A stretch of DNA of 64,000 bases from Myxococcales bacterium. GTDB taxonomy: Bacteria > Myxococcota_A > Polyangia > Haliangiales > Haliangiaceae. The stretch lies in assembly GCA_016706545.1 (NCBI GenBank), contig JADJJK010000014.1:124001-188000 (forward strand), in the 5' to 3' direction. This document shows positions 29,833 through 37,502 of this stretch, one piece after another. The notes below the pieces were generated by a model. It saw nothing but the letters and a program-made list of their open reading frames with translations. It did no database searches and was not told the origin of the DNA. Position 1 is the first letter of the stretch. Each line of letters opens with the position of its first letter. The position numbers and the translations under genes were made by a program.

Positions 29833-31289
29833 TCTCGATAACACAACGACTTGAAAGCATCGCCGCCTCCGCCAAAAAGGACACTGCAAAATCCGAAAAT
29901 AGCATTTCGGATTCAGCCTCCCTTTCAATATCCGAAATTGACGGAATTCATCGCATTGACAACCTAAACTTCAGATACTTCGAATACGAGATAAAGATCG
30001 GGCTCAGCTTGTACGCATCCTCGACTGAGGAACCGCTCAATACTGTTAAGCCGTGGAGCCTCAGCATCGCGCCAGTGCTCGTCCGCACCTACGACGCGGG
30101 ACACGATACGACGGTCCTCCTCTTGCGCTATCCCGCGTGCCCCGATGAGGAGCTTTTCCCCTTCGACTCCACCTCCATCGTCCCATCGCAGGAGGCTCAG
30201 GATCGATTCCGCCAGGATCTGCAGGTGCTCGCCGAGCATGGCCTGGTGCATCCCTTCGCCCGGGGCACCGCGCACTGGCTCATCAGCAGCAAGACCGGCA
30301 CGCTCCTGCTCGATAGCTGGTACTGCTTGCGCCGCGGGGAGCCCGAGGAGGCCCAGGATCTGCTCCGCCGGGTCGACCGGCGGCTGGAGAAGCGCGCCGC
30401 CGAGGCCGCGCAGGCCCACGAATCCCCGTCCGCCAACCCGACCGCGGCGCCCGACGCCCCCACGCTGCGCACCCGCCTGACTGGCTCGGCTGGCGCGCCG
30501 CCCGAGCTGCCGTCGGCCGGGTCCGCGCCGTCGTCGACCTCGCCCGCGGACTTTGGCGCCCCACGCAATCGCCTGCTCGAGGTCTTTGGCCGCCCGCGCG
30601 TCTTTCTCCCGGTGATCCACCCCATCGGCTGGGAGCCCGCGCTCGCCGCGGTGCGCTGCGTGGCCGAGGCCGGCGTGCCCGGCGTGTTCCTCATCAACCA
30701 GGGCCTGTCCGCCGAGGACGTCCTGCGCCTGGTGATGGCGGTGCGCGAGCGCCACCCCGCCCTGTGGGTGGGCGTCAACCTGCTCGGGTACTCGCCGGTG
30801 CAGGCGCTGGAGGCCGCGCTGGCCGCGTGCGACGGACGGCTGGACGGACTGTGGACCGACAACGCCGGCATCAACGAGGCCGCGCCAGAGCAAGCTGCCG
30901 GGCGCCTGTTCGTGGCCGCGCGACAGCGCCTGCGCTGGACGGGCCTGTACTTCGGCGGCGTCGCCTTCAAGTATCAGCGCGAAGTGGCGGCGGCGGACCT
31001 CCCCGCCGCCGCGCGCGCCGCCGCGCCCTACCTGGACGTCCTGTGTACCAGCGGTCCGGGCACCGGACACGCCGCGGACCCAGACAAGATCTCCACGCTG
31101 CACCGCGCCGCGGGCGAGCACCTGCCCATCGCGCTGGCATCTGGCGTCACCGTGGACAACATCGCGACCTACCTGCCGCACGCCAGCGCCTTCCTGGTGG
31201 GCACCGGCATCGAGCACAGCCTGGGCGTCCCAGATCCGGTCCGCGTGACCGCGCTGCAACACACCATCTCCAGCTACCGCCCTCGCTGA
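29829..31289 (+). CDS. two-part protein: unknown N-terminal domain plus BtpA-like TIM barrel
   Basis: The ATG at 29829 overlaps the toxin stop (ATGA); an in-frame start at 29733 would lie inside the toxin gene. The product has 486 residues. Residues 1-180 match no family I know; the first 75 or so are coded by low-GC DNA continuous with the toxin tip, and the domain ends in RGTAHWLISSKTGTLLLDSW. A Pro/Ser/Ala linker (190-245) follows. Residues 250-486 are a BtpA-type TIM barrel: 'PVIHPIGWEPALAAV', 'WVGVNLLGYSP', 'DVLCTSGPGTGHAADPDK' and 'IALASGVTVDNIATYL'. BtpA is named for photosystem I assembly, but the family is broad. Position and overlap suggest the product is the partner or antidote of the toxin; the low-GC N-terminal domain is the better candidate for that role. 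Confidence 0.65.
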   Translation: MISITQRLESIAASAKKDTAKSENSISDSASLSISEIDGIHRIDNLNFRYFEYEIKIGLSLYASSTEEPLNTVKPWSLSIAPVLVRTYDAGHDTTVLLLRYPACPDEELFPFDSTSIVPSQEAQDRFRQDLQVLAEHGLVHPFARGTAHWLISSKTGTLLLDSWYCLRRGEPEEAQDLLRRVDRRLEKRAAEAAQAHESPSANPTAAPDAPTLRTRLTGSAGAPPELPSAGSAPSSTSPADFGAPRNRLLEVFGRPRVFLPVIHPIGWEPALAAVRCVAEAGVPGVFLINQGLSAEDVLRLVMAVRERHPALWVGVNLLGYSPVQALEAALAACDGRLDGLWTDNAGINEAAPEQAAGRLFVAARQRLRWTGLYFGGVAFKYQREVAAADLPAAARAAAPYLDVLCTSGPGTGHAADPDKISTLHRAAGEHLPIALASGVTVDNIATYLPHASAFLVGTGIEHSLGVPDPVRVTALQHTISSYRPR

Positions 31290-31393
31290 CCGCGAGCCGC
31301 GCAAGCTTTGCATGGCCGGCCCCGCGCTTCAGGCAAGAGCAGCCCCCAAGGCCGCGGGTCACCTGACGCGGCGACGTATCACCCGTCGCTCGA

Positions 31394-31450
31394 GGGACGA
31401 GCGAGGGACGAAGACGGGACGAGCGAGGGACGAAGACGGGACGAAGACGG
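31394..31450. repeat. 22/11-bp tandem repeat in the 524-base gap after the BtpA-like gene
   Basis: Two exact 22-base copies (31394-31415 and 31416-31437) are followed by an 11-base half copy (gggacgaagac, 31438-31448). The rest of 31290-31813 holds further degenerate direct repeats of 'ctgaccgc' and 'cctcgcgccgacc' type (about 31570-31700) but no gene I can support. Confidence 0.8.
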
Positions 31451-31813
31451 GACGAGGGATGAACGAGAGAGAAACGAGGGGAGGCCCCCGAGGCACGAAC
31501 CAGGCGATGGCCCCGAGCCGCTGCGTAACGTCGCGCACAGCAATCGAGCGAAGAGGAGGCGCAACGCGCCGGTGGGCTGACCGCGCGCGGCTGCGGGTGA
31601 CCTGACCGCACGCGAGACGGCCCAACGGTCTGACCGCGCACCGACCTCGCGCCGACCTCGCACCGACCGCACGCCGGCCTCGCGCCGACCTTGCGCCGAG
31701 AGGCGCTGCGCTGCGCTGCGCGGCCTGCTGAGGACAGCGGCTCCAGCGCGTTGCAAGCAGCCGTCAGTACACCTTCGGTGGCGCGGGCCGCGTCCTGTGG
31801 TCAGCTTGGGCAC

Positions 31814-32089
31814 ATGCGCTGGTCCCAAGCTCGTGCGGCCCACCCCAATCAGTGGCTCTTGATCGAAGCGCTGACCACGCGCGAGCGCGGCAGCCGCCGG
31901 ATGGTGGAGCTGCTGGTCGTGGTCGACGCCTCCACGGACGGCGCGCGGGTCATGCAGCGATACGCCGAGCTCCGGCGGGAGCTGCCGGACCGCAAGCTGT
32001 GCTTTGCCCACACCAGCACGCCGGAGCTGATGCTGGAGGAGCGGCCGCGCCGCACCTCCTGGACCTGCAGCGAATCCAGCCCGGCTTGA
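31814..32089 (+). CDS. small conserved protein of unknown function
   Basis: The product has 91 residues from ATG 31814 (MRWSQARAAHPNQWLLIEAL). I recognise the pattern 'W..a...yP..WvlieA', a central 'VVVDASTDGARVMQRYAELRREL' and a closing 'KLCFAHTSTPEL' from a widespread family of about 90-residue conserved hypothetical proteins. No function is known to me. A longer frame from 31691 reaches into unconserved repeat-like sequence, which is why the internal ATG was chosen. It is convergent with the MOSC-reductase gene, with only 14 bases between the stops. Confidence 0.65.
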   Translation: MRWSQARAAHPNQWLLIEALTTRERGSRRMVELLVVVDASTDGARVMQRYAELRRELPDRKLCFAHTSTPELMLEERPRRTSWTCSESSPA

Positions 32090-32103
32090 CCCACGGCTGC
32101 CGG

Positions 32104-33537
32104 TCAGCGCAGCTCGCCAAAGCGCTCGACGTGGAGCTGGCTCGCTGCGTCTCGCAAGAAGCTCGACACCTCGTCGACAAACTCGCTGGAGCCAGCGACG
32201 AACACGTGCTCCGCGCCGGCCGCCAGGTCCTGCACCTGCGCGCGCAACGAAGCTGCCCGCAGGGCCGCAGGCACGCCAGCTCCCCCGTCCCCCTCGGCTG
32301 CCGCCCCTTCGACGCCGTCCCGCACCATCACGATGCGCCGCAGCGCGGTCCCCTCCACCGGCGAGAGCTCGCCAAAGAGCGCGACCTGCGCAGCAGCGGA
32401 GGCGACGTGCAGGTGGACCGCTGGCACCTGCGAGAACCGGCGAGCCCACTCGCGCAAGAGCGGCAGCACGGTGGCGGCGCCGATGCCCTCCGACAGAAAC
32501 AGCAACCCGCGGCACGGCGTGGTCACCGCGGCCAGCGTGGTGTGCCCCCGCGGCGCCGCCACCAGCAGCGTGTCGCCTGGCCGCACCACGTCATGCAGCG
32601 CGCTCGAGACCACGCCTGCCGGACGGTCGGACTGCAGCGCGCCCGCCGGTACGCGCGCCACCGAGATCCGATAGCGCGACAGATCTCGAGGATCGCTGGT
32701 GAGGGCGTACGGGCGACGCAGGACACTGTCGTCGGGGCCGGGCCGCCACGCCACCATCACATACTGGCCGGGCAGGAACGGCGCCAGCGGCTTGCCACGC
32801 GGGCAGGCGAGCCACAGCGAGACCACCTGCTCGCTCTGCGGTTGACGCTCCACCACCTGCAGCGGGCGGAGCCCGTGCCAGCCCTCCGCGTCGCGCGCCA
32901 GCTCCCACTTGTGCGCCACCAGCTCACGCCACGGCTCCGGCAGCCAGCGGCTCTCGAGCAGGTGCGCGAGCCCCTCGGCGTCCCAGGTGTCGAGCTGGGT
33001 CAGCCGGAACAGATCATCGACCGTGGGCTCGTCCGGATCCCGCTCGACGAGCTCGAGCAGATCGCCGGCCGCCACTTGCCCCGGCGCCAGCACGCTGGTC
33101 AGAAAGCCGACGCGCCGGCTGCGCAAGAAGCGACCCGCGAAGCGCCGACCCATGCGCGCGTCCAGCTTGGCGCACGGCAGCCGAGGCTGACGCACGCGCA
33201 CGACGACCTCGCCGCAGCGCCAGACATCCCCCAGGTGGACCTCCGTCTCCAGGAGCCCCGAGCAGGTCAGGTTCTCCCCGAACTGGCCGTACGGAAAGTC
33301 CTCGCAGCCCAGCTCGCGCTGCCAGTGCGCGTAGTGCTCGTGCGGATAGAAGGACAAGGCGTGATCATCGGCGTCGCACATGCTCCTGGCGATGCGACTT
33401 TCTCCGACGAGTCCGCCGCGATCGACCGCCACCTTGCCCGACACCGCGCGCTTCCAGATGGTGGTGGCGACCTGCTTGCCCTTCATCACGATGAATCGGG
33501 GCTCGGTGACGTTCACCGATTGGATTTTGGCCGTCAC
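32104..33537 (-). CDS. MOSC domain fused to FAD/NAD ferredoxin-reductase domain
   Basis: The start is taken at GTG 33537 (MTAKIQSVNV), where YiiM-type MOSC proteins begin; ATG 33618 would overlap the divergent gene by 2 bases. From the GTG there are 477 residues. The first 215 or so are MOSC plus the three-helix extension: 'YPHEHYAHWQRELG', 'YGQFGENLT', 'RVRQPRLPCAKL' with the conserved Cys, and 'GFLTSVL'. Residues about 235-477 are a ferredoxin-NADP reductase-like module: 'RRPYALTSDP' binds FAD and 'LFLSEGIGAATVLPLL' binds NAD(P). No plant-type 2Fe-2S domain is present. The domains resemble YiiM and YcbX, which reduce N-hydroxylated bases using molybdenum cofactor. Fusion with a flavin reductase suggests a self-sufficient N-hydroxyl reductase; this is inference. 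Confidence 0.8.
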   Translation of the reverse strand: MTAKIQSVNVTEPRFIVMKGKQVATTIWKRAVSGKVAVDRGGLVGESRIARSMCDADDHALSFYPHEHYAHWQRELGCEDFPYGQFGENLTCSGLLETEVHLGDVWRCGEVVVRVRQPRLPCAKLDARMGRRFAGRFLRSRRVGFLTSVLAPGQVAAGDLLELVERDPDEPTVDDLFRLTQLDTWDAEGLAHLLESRWLPEPWRELVAHKWELARDAEGWHGLRPLQVVERQPQSEQVVSLWLACPRGKPLAPFLPGQYVMVAWRPGPDDSVLRRPYALTSDPRDLSRYRISVARVPAGALQSDRPAGVVSSALHDVVRPGDTLLVAAPRGHTTLAAVTTPCRGLLFLSEGIGAATVLPLLREWARRFSQVPAVHLHVASAAAQVALFGELSPVEGTALRRIVMVRDGVEGAAAEGDGGAGVPAALRAASLRAQVQDLAAGAEHVFVAGSSEFVDEVSSFLRDAASQLHVERFGELR

Positions 33538-33616
33538 ACCAGCAGTATGACCAGAAGGAGCGGGCAACGAGATCTCCAACGACCGCTCTCGCAGACCAGA
33601 GAGTTCGATTTTCTCC

Positions 33617-34915
33617 ATGTCTGACCAGCCCTCGGCGCTCGAAGACGCGCTCGCCGGACGGCCGTGGGCGCTGACCGGGGTCATCGTTGGCATCGACCAC
33701 ATCCGGGACGTCAACGGCCGGCCGCTCGGAGAGCGGCGTGCGCCCGCCGACTCGCGCCGCGACGTGCCGATCGAGCTGGTGCCGTGTCCCTATCACGATG
33801 AGCGCCACGGTCGCCCGATGAACCGGCCGGCGCTGGAGCCGACCATGCGCCAGTTCGCAGCGGTCGGCGCGCAGGTCGAGTCCTTCCACGCCTCCTTGCC
33901 GGCGGCGCCGCCGAGCTGGCCCCGCATGCTCAGCGTCGTGCTCGATCAGTTCTCCGCGCCGGCGCGCTACCTGCTGCTGGAGCGCCGCAGCGAGGGGCCG
34001 ATCCCCGCGCAGCTCGCGGCCGGGCACAAGCTGGCGGCCGGCTACCTGGGCGCGCTGATGACGCTCTTGCGCGAGCGCGCCGCTGGCGCCGAGCTGCCGG
34101 CGCTCTCTGTGGAGTCCTTCTCGGAGCTGGTCGCCGCGCGCGGCTCGCTCATCGGCGCCAGCGAGGTGTGCGCCGGCCCGCCACACCACATCCGGATGCT
34201 GACCCGGCGGCTGGTGCATGGCGGCGACCGGGACCAGGCGCCCGCCCCTGGTGCGGCCGCAGAGCAGCCGACTGGCCCCACCGCGGTGCCACCGCTGCGC
34301 CTTGCGCTGGCGCAGCTCCTCGCCGAGCAAGTGCAGCTTGGCCTGGCCTGGGCGGTGTTCGACGAGTTCACCGAGCGCGCGCTCTTGCTCGAGGGCGACG
34401 CGCCGCGGCCGCTGATCTGCAAGACCGCCTTCCTCGCCGACCGGCTGCAGGGCCGCGCCAGCGAGCTGCTGGCCCGCCCCGCGCCCAGGACCCGCGGGCT
34501 CGCCAGCATGGTGCCAGAGCGCGCCTTCACGGGCCGGCTGGCGGTCACGCTCTCCACCCCGCAGATCGATCTGCCCAGCGCCTCCGAGCTTGGCGTGATG
34601 CAGCACCTCTTCTCGCACGGCGACTCCGCCATCTCGCTCGACGACGACGCCCGCGCCAGGATGGCGAGCCGGCTGGCCAACCTGCTCTGCCGGTATCGGC
34701 TGCTGGTGCAGACGCAGTGGCACCTGGAGCAAGCGCTGCGCGGCGCGCTGGGCTACCCGCTGGACGCGGGCCTGGCGCTCGGCTCGCTGTTGTGTCCGCG
34801 ACCGCGCTCGCTGGAGTGGCTCGAGGTGCTCACCGGGCATCGCGTGCAATGCACGCCGGGGCCGCGCACCGAGCTGACGCTGCGCAACCACCGCCGCGCG
34901 GTCGCCTTCGAGTGA
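33617..34915 (+). CDS. conserved hypothetical protein, function unknown
   Basis: The 432-residue product starts at ATG 33617, 79 bases from the divergent MOSC-reductase start; that gap must hold both promoters. I do not recognise any domain. The protein is soluble by appearance, with no signal peptide or membrane helix. Notable parts are 'LVPCPYHDERHGRPMNRPALEP', a central Pro/Ala linker near residue 210, 'MVPERAFTGRLAVTLSTPQIDLP' and an Arg/Leu-rich C-terminal third. Codon use is normal for the window (GC-rich third positions). The repeated short blocks 'QLLAEQVQLGLAWAVFDE' and 'RLANLLCRYRLLVQTQWHLE' look helical. Context gives no pathway hint. Confidence 0.6.
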   Translation: MSDQPSALEDALAGRPWALTGVIVGIDHIRDVNGRPLGERRAPADSRRDVPIELVPCPYHDERHGRPMNRPALEPTMRQFAAVGAQVESFHASLPAAPPSWPRMLSVVLDQFSAPARYLLLERRSEGPIPAQLAAGHKLAAGYLGALMTLLRERAAGAELPALSVESFSELVAARGSLIGASEVCAGPPHHIRMLTRRLVHGGDRDQAPAPGAAAEQPTGPTAVPPLRLALAQLLAEQVQLGLAWAVFDEFTERALLLEGDAPRPLICKTAFLADRLQGRASELLARPAPRTRGLASMVPERAFTGRLAVTLSTPQIDLPSASELGVMQHLFSHGDSAISLDDDARARMASRLANLLCRYRLLVQTQWHLEQALRGALGYPLDAGLALGSLLCPRPRSLEWLEVLTGHRVQCTPGPRTELTLRNHRRAVAFE

Positions 34916-35021
34916 CGCGCACGAGAACGCACCGAGGACACACCGAGCGCGCACCAAGGACGCACGAGCGCGCACCGAGCGCGCACGAGCGCGCGAGCGC
35001 GCACCGAGCGCACACGAGCGC
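34916..35021. repeat. degenerate 11-bp repeat between convergent genes
   Basis: The whole 106-base gap is made of imperfect 10-11 base units such as caccgagcgcg and cacgagcgcg. It separates two convergent genes and contains no T-rich hairpin. Confidence 0.7.
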
Positions 35022-36002
35022 TCAGAAGCGGGTCCAGTGAAACACCATGGTAGCGCCGCTCGAGGTGGCGATCACCGGCGAAGCGACGCCCGGGAACACC
35101 ACCGAGCTGTCCTCCGCGAGGTACGGCGACACCACCGCTCGCGCCACCGCGTCGCTGCTGCTGGCCACCAGCGCCTGCACGTTCGTCGAGTCGACAGGAT
35201 CTGCCACCGTATACAGGCCAGCGCCCTGCGCCAGCCGGTGACTCACGCCGCCAGCGCCGTGCAGCACGATCACCACGCCGCCCCGCGCCAAGAACGGCGC
35301 GATCGCCGCGGCCCAGGCTGCGCCCAGCGCCTGCGCCGCCGCCGCGTCCCCGGTCTGCGCTTCGATCAGGAGCACGTCGATGCCCTCGAGGCCGAGCGGC
35401 GCCGCGCTCGCCAGCGCCACCTCACGCCAGCGCCGACCCAGCGCGCTCATGGAGGAGGTCAGCGCCGCCGTGGTCCCCGCCGACGAGGCCGCCAGCGCCG
35501 TGCCGCGCAGCCGCGCCAGCGCCACCTCACTGGCCGAGGTCAGCGAGGCGGCGTTGCCGAGCACGCGCGCCATCGAGCCGTGGTGGCGGCGATAGTCGTG
35601 ACCGATGGCCACGATGTGGCCAGGCAAGCCGCCCTCGCAGCGGCCGGCGGTACACAGCCCGCTCGGGCACGCGCGACCGCACGCGCCGCAGTGGTCCGGA
35701 TCGGCTGACAGATCCAGGCACGCGCCCTCGCACGCCACCAGCGGACGCTCGCAGATCAGCTCGGGGCCGCCGTCGAGCGCTGGCTCGGACGCCACGCAGC
35801 CGACCGCCGAGGGCCGATACCCGGGATCGCAGGGGCTCGAGACCAGCGAGTCGAAGCATCCGGTCAAGGGGACCATCAAGAACAGCCAGGCCAGCGTGAG
35901 CCGCTGGACGAGCGCAGCCGATGCGCGCCGCCCCACGGCCCCCTTCGCGTGCGCCGGTCCACGCCAGCACGCCGGCTGATGGCGCGAGGTCGTCGCCCGC
36001 AT
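35022..36002 (-). CDS. Cys-rich lipoprotein with ThuA/GATase-like domain
   Basis: The product has 326 residues from the ATG at 36002, which overlaps the stop of the OmpA gene in its natural frame (TGATG). A long n-region precedes the core LAWLFLMVPLTGC, with lipobox Cys49. The mature part begins with a Cys-rich segment including 'CDPGYRPSAVGC' and 'DPDHCGACGRACPSGLC', a disulfide-rich motif frequent in myxobacterial surface lipoproteins. From about residue 125 an alpha/beta domain follows: 'HIVAIGHDYRRHHGSMARVL', 'GIDVLLIEAQTGD', 'FLARGGVVIVLHGAGG' and a C-terminal strand TMVFHWTRF. It looks like the class I glutamine amidotransferase/ThuA fold without a clear catalytic Cys. It probably sits at the outer membrane with its OmpA partner. 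Specific role unknown. Confidence 0.68.
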   Translation of the reverse strand: MRATTSRHQPACWRGPAHAKGAVGRRASAALVQRLTLAWLFLMVPLTGCFDSLVSSPCDPGYRPSAVGCVASEPALDGGPELICERPLVACEGACLDLSADPDHCGACGRACPSGLCTAGRCEGGLPGHIVAIGHDYRRHHGSMARVLGNAASLTSASEVALARLRGTALAASSAGTTAALTSSMSALGRRWREVALASAAPLGLEGIDVLLIEAQTGDAAAAQALGAAWAAAIAPFLARGGVVIVLHGAGGVSHRLAQGAGLYTVADPVDSTNVQALVASSSDAVARAVVSPYLAEDSSVVFPGVASPVIATSSGATMVFHWTRF

Positions 36003-37325
36003 CACCGCGCGTCCTCCTCGAGCTCGATCTCTTGCTCCTGGGGCGGCGCCTCGCGCGCCTCGCGCGACCTGCGCGCGTCGCGCCTGGCCTTGCGGGCCCG
36101 CTCGCGCTTGGCCTTGCGACTGGCGCTCGAGCGCGGCGGGTCGGCGGCGACCTCGCGGACGACCTCGTCGTCTCGCCTGGCCTCGGGCCTCGCCTCGGGC
36201 CTCGCCTCGGCCCGTCGTCGCGCCCGGCCCGGCCTCGGGCCTCGCCTCGCTGCCCCGCTCGATCACGAACTCGACCCGTCGGTTGCGTTGCCGGGCCGCG
36301 GCGTCGGTGCCCGGTGAGCGCGGCTGGCTCTGGCCGCGGCCCACCGCGTCCACGCGCGCGGCGTCGATGCCGCGCCGGAGCAGCACGCGCCGGACCTGCT
36401 CGGCGCGGCGCTGCGAGAGCTCCAGGTTCTTGGCCTCGTCACCCAGATCACAGCTATGGCCCTCCACGCGCACCCGACGCCATTCCGGATGTTGCTGCCA
36501 CAGCGCGGCGATCTGGCGGATCACCCGACGGCCCTTCGAGCGCACCCGGGCGCGTCCCACATCGAACACCACGCGCTCGTCGAGAATCAGGCGGTCGTCG
36601 CGCACGGTGACCTCCTGCAGATCCAGGCACCCCTCCATCGCCTTCGCGCAGCTCGCGTCGCGATCCAGCAGGACATCGCCGTCCCGCGGCGCCGGCTCGA
36701 CCGGCGCCGCCGCCACCTGCGCGGGCGGACGCACCGCCTCGGGGCTCGGCGCGCTGCGCAACGGCCGGGCCCGGCGCGGTCGCGCCTGGGATCGCGCCTC
36801 GGGTCGCGCCTTGCCAAACCGCACATCCAGCCCCAGGAGCGCCAGCTCCGCGGTGCCAAAGGTCTCCATCTGCTCGCCCACCGCCATGACGCGCAGGTAG
36901 CGCAGGCTGGGTCCCAGATCGAGCGCCCCGACCTTGACGTGCCAGCCCACACCCAGCTCCAGCGCCGGCACCAGATCATGCCCGGTCACGCCGCCGCCGC
37001 CCGCGACCTCGGCCCAGCCACCACGCCACACCCCGCGCAGCGCCATGGCCCCGGTGGCCAGCCCGCCCAGCGCGGGATCTTGCCGGTTGCCGCCCGGATC
37101 CGGACCGTCGCGCAGCACGCCAGCGCGGAGCCGCAGCCCCACCGCCAGCGGCCCAAGATCCAGGTAGCCGCCCAGCGCCGGCATCACGCCCGGGCGAAAC
37201 ACCCCCTCCTGCGCGTCGGAGACCGCCATCGCGGCTGGCGCCTCCGCCACCATCCACACGTCCGACCGCGCCGCCCCGCCGGGGAGAAGCACCAACGCGA
37301 TCACGACTGGCGGACCTCTGCGCAT
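36002..37325 (-). CDS. OmpA-family outer-membrane protein with a frame break near its 3' end
   Basis: The start is taken at ATG 37325 (MRRGPPVVIALVLLPGG, a good signal peptide); ATG 37358 is possible. About 180 residues of barrel-like strands (GGYLDLGPLAVGLRLRAG; LRGVWRGGWAEV) are followed by an Arg/Pro linker and the OmpA peptidoglycan-binding domain, with 'VVFDVGRARVRSKG', 'VRVEGHSCDLGDEAKN' and 'LSQRRAEQVRRVLL' through 'RRVEFVIE'. The frame then enters a 'gaggcgaggccc' repeat (about 36175-36245), after which the initial frame gives Gly/Arg/Ala nonsense. The frame one base over gives a sensible charged tail (DDEVVREVAADPP to EIELEEDAR) and a stop at 36004-36002 that overlaps the next start. 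The length is therefore not a multiple of three. OmpA proteins tie the outer membrane to peptidoglycan. Confidence 0.75.
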
Positions 37326-37502
37326 CACCCAGATGGTTCGGCCGCGCGCGCCGCTCATGCAGAACGCACGCGCGGCCAGCACGCGCGCTGGGCCCTGAGC
37401 GAGTGAGCCAGGACCAGGCATGAACGCTCATGGACTACATCGGCGCGCAGCGGCGGACAGGGATTCGCTGACTCGTCACGACCGTCGGTCACGATCGATC
37501 GT

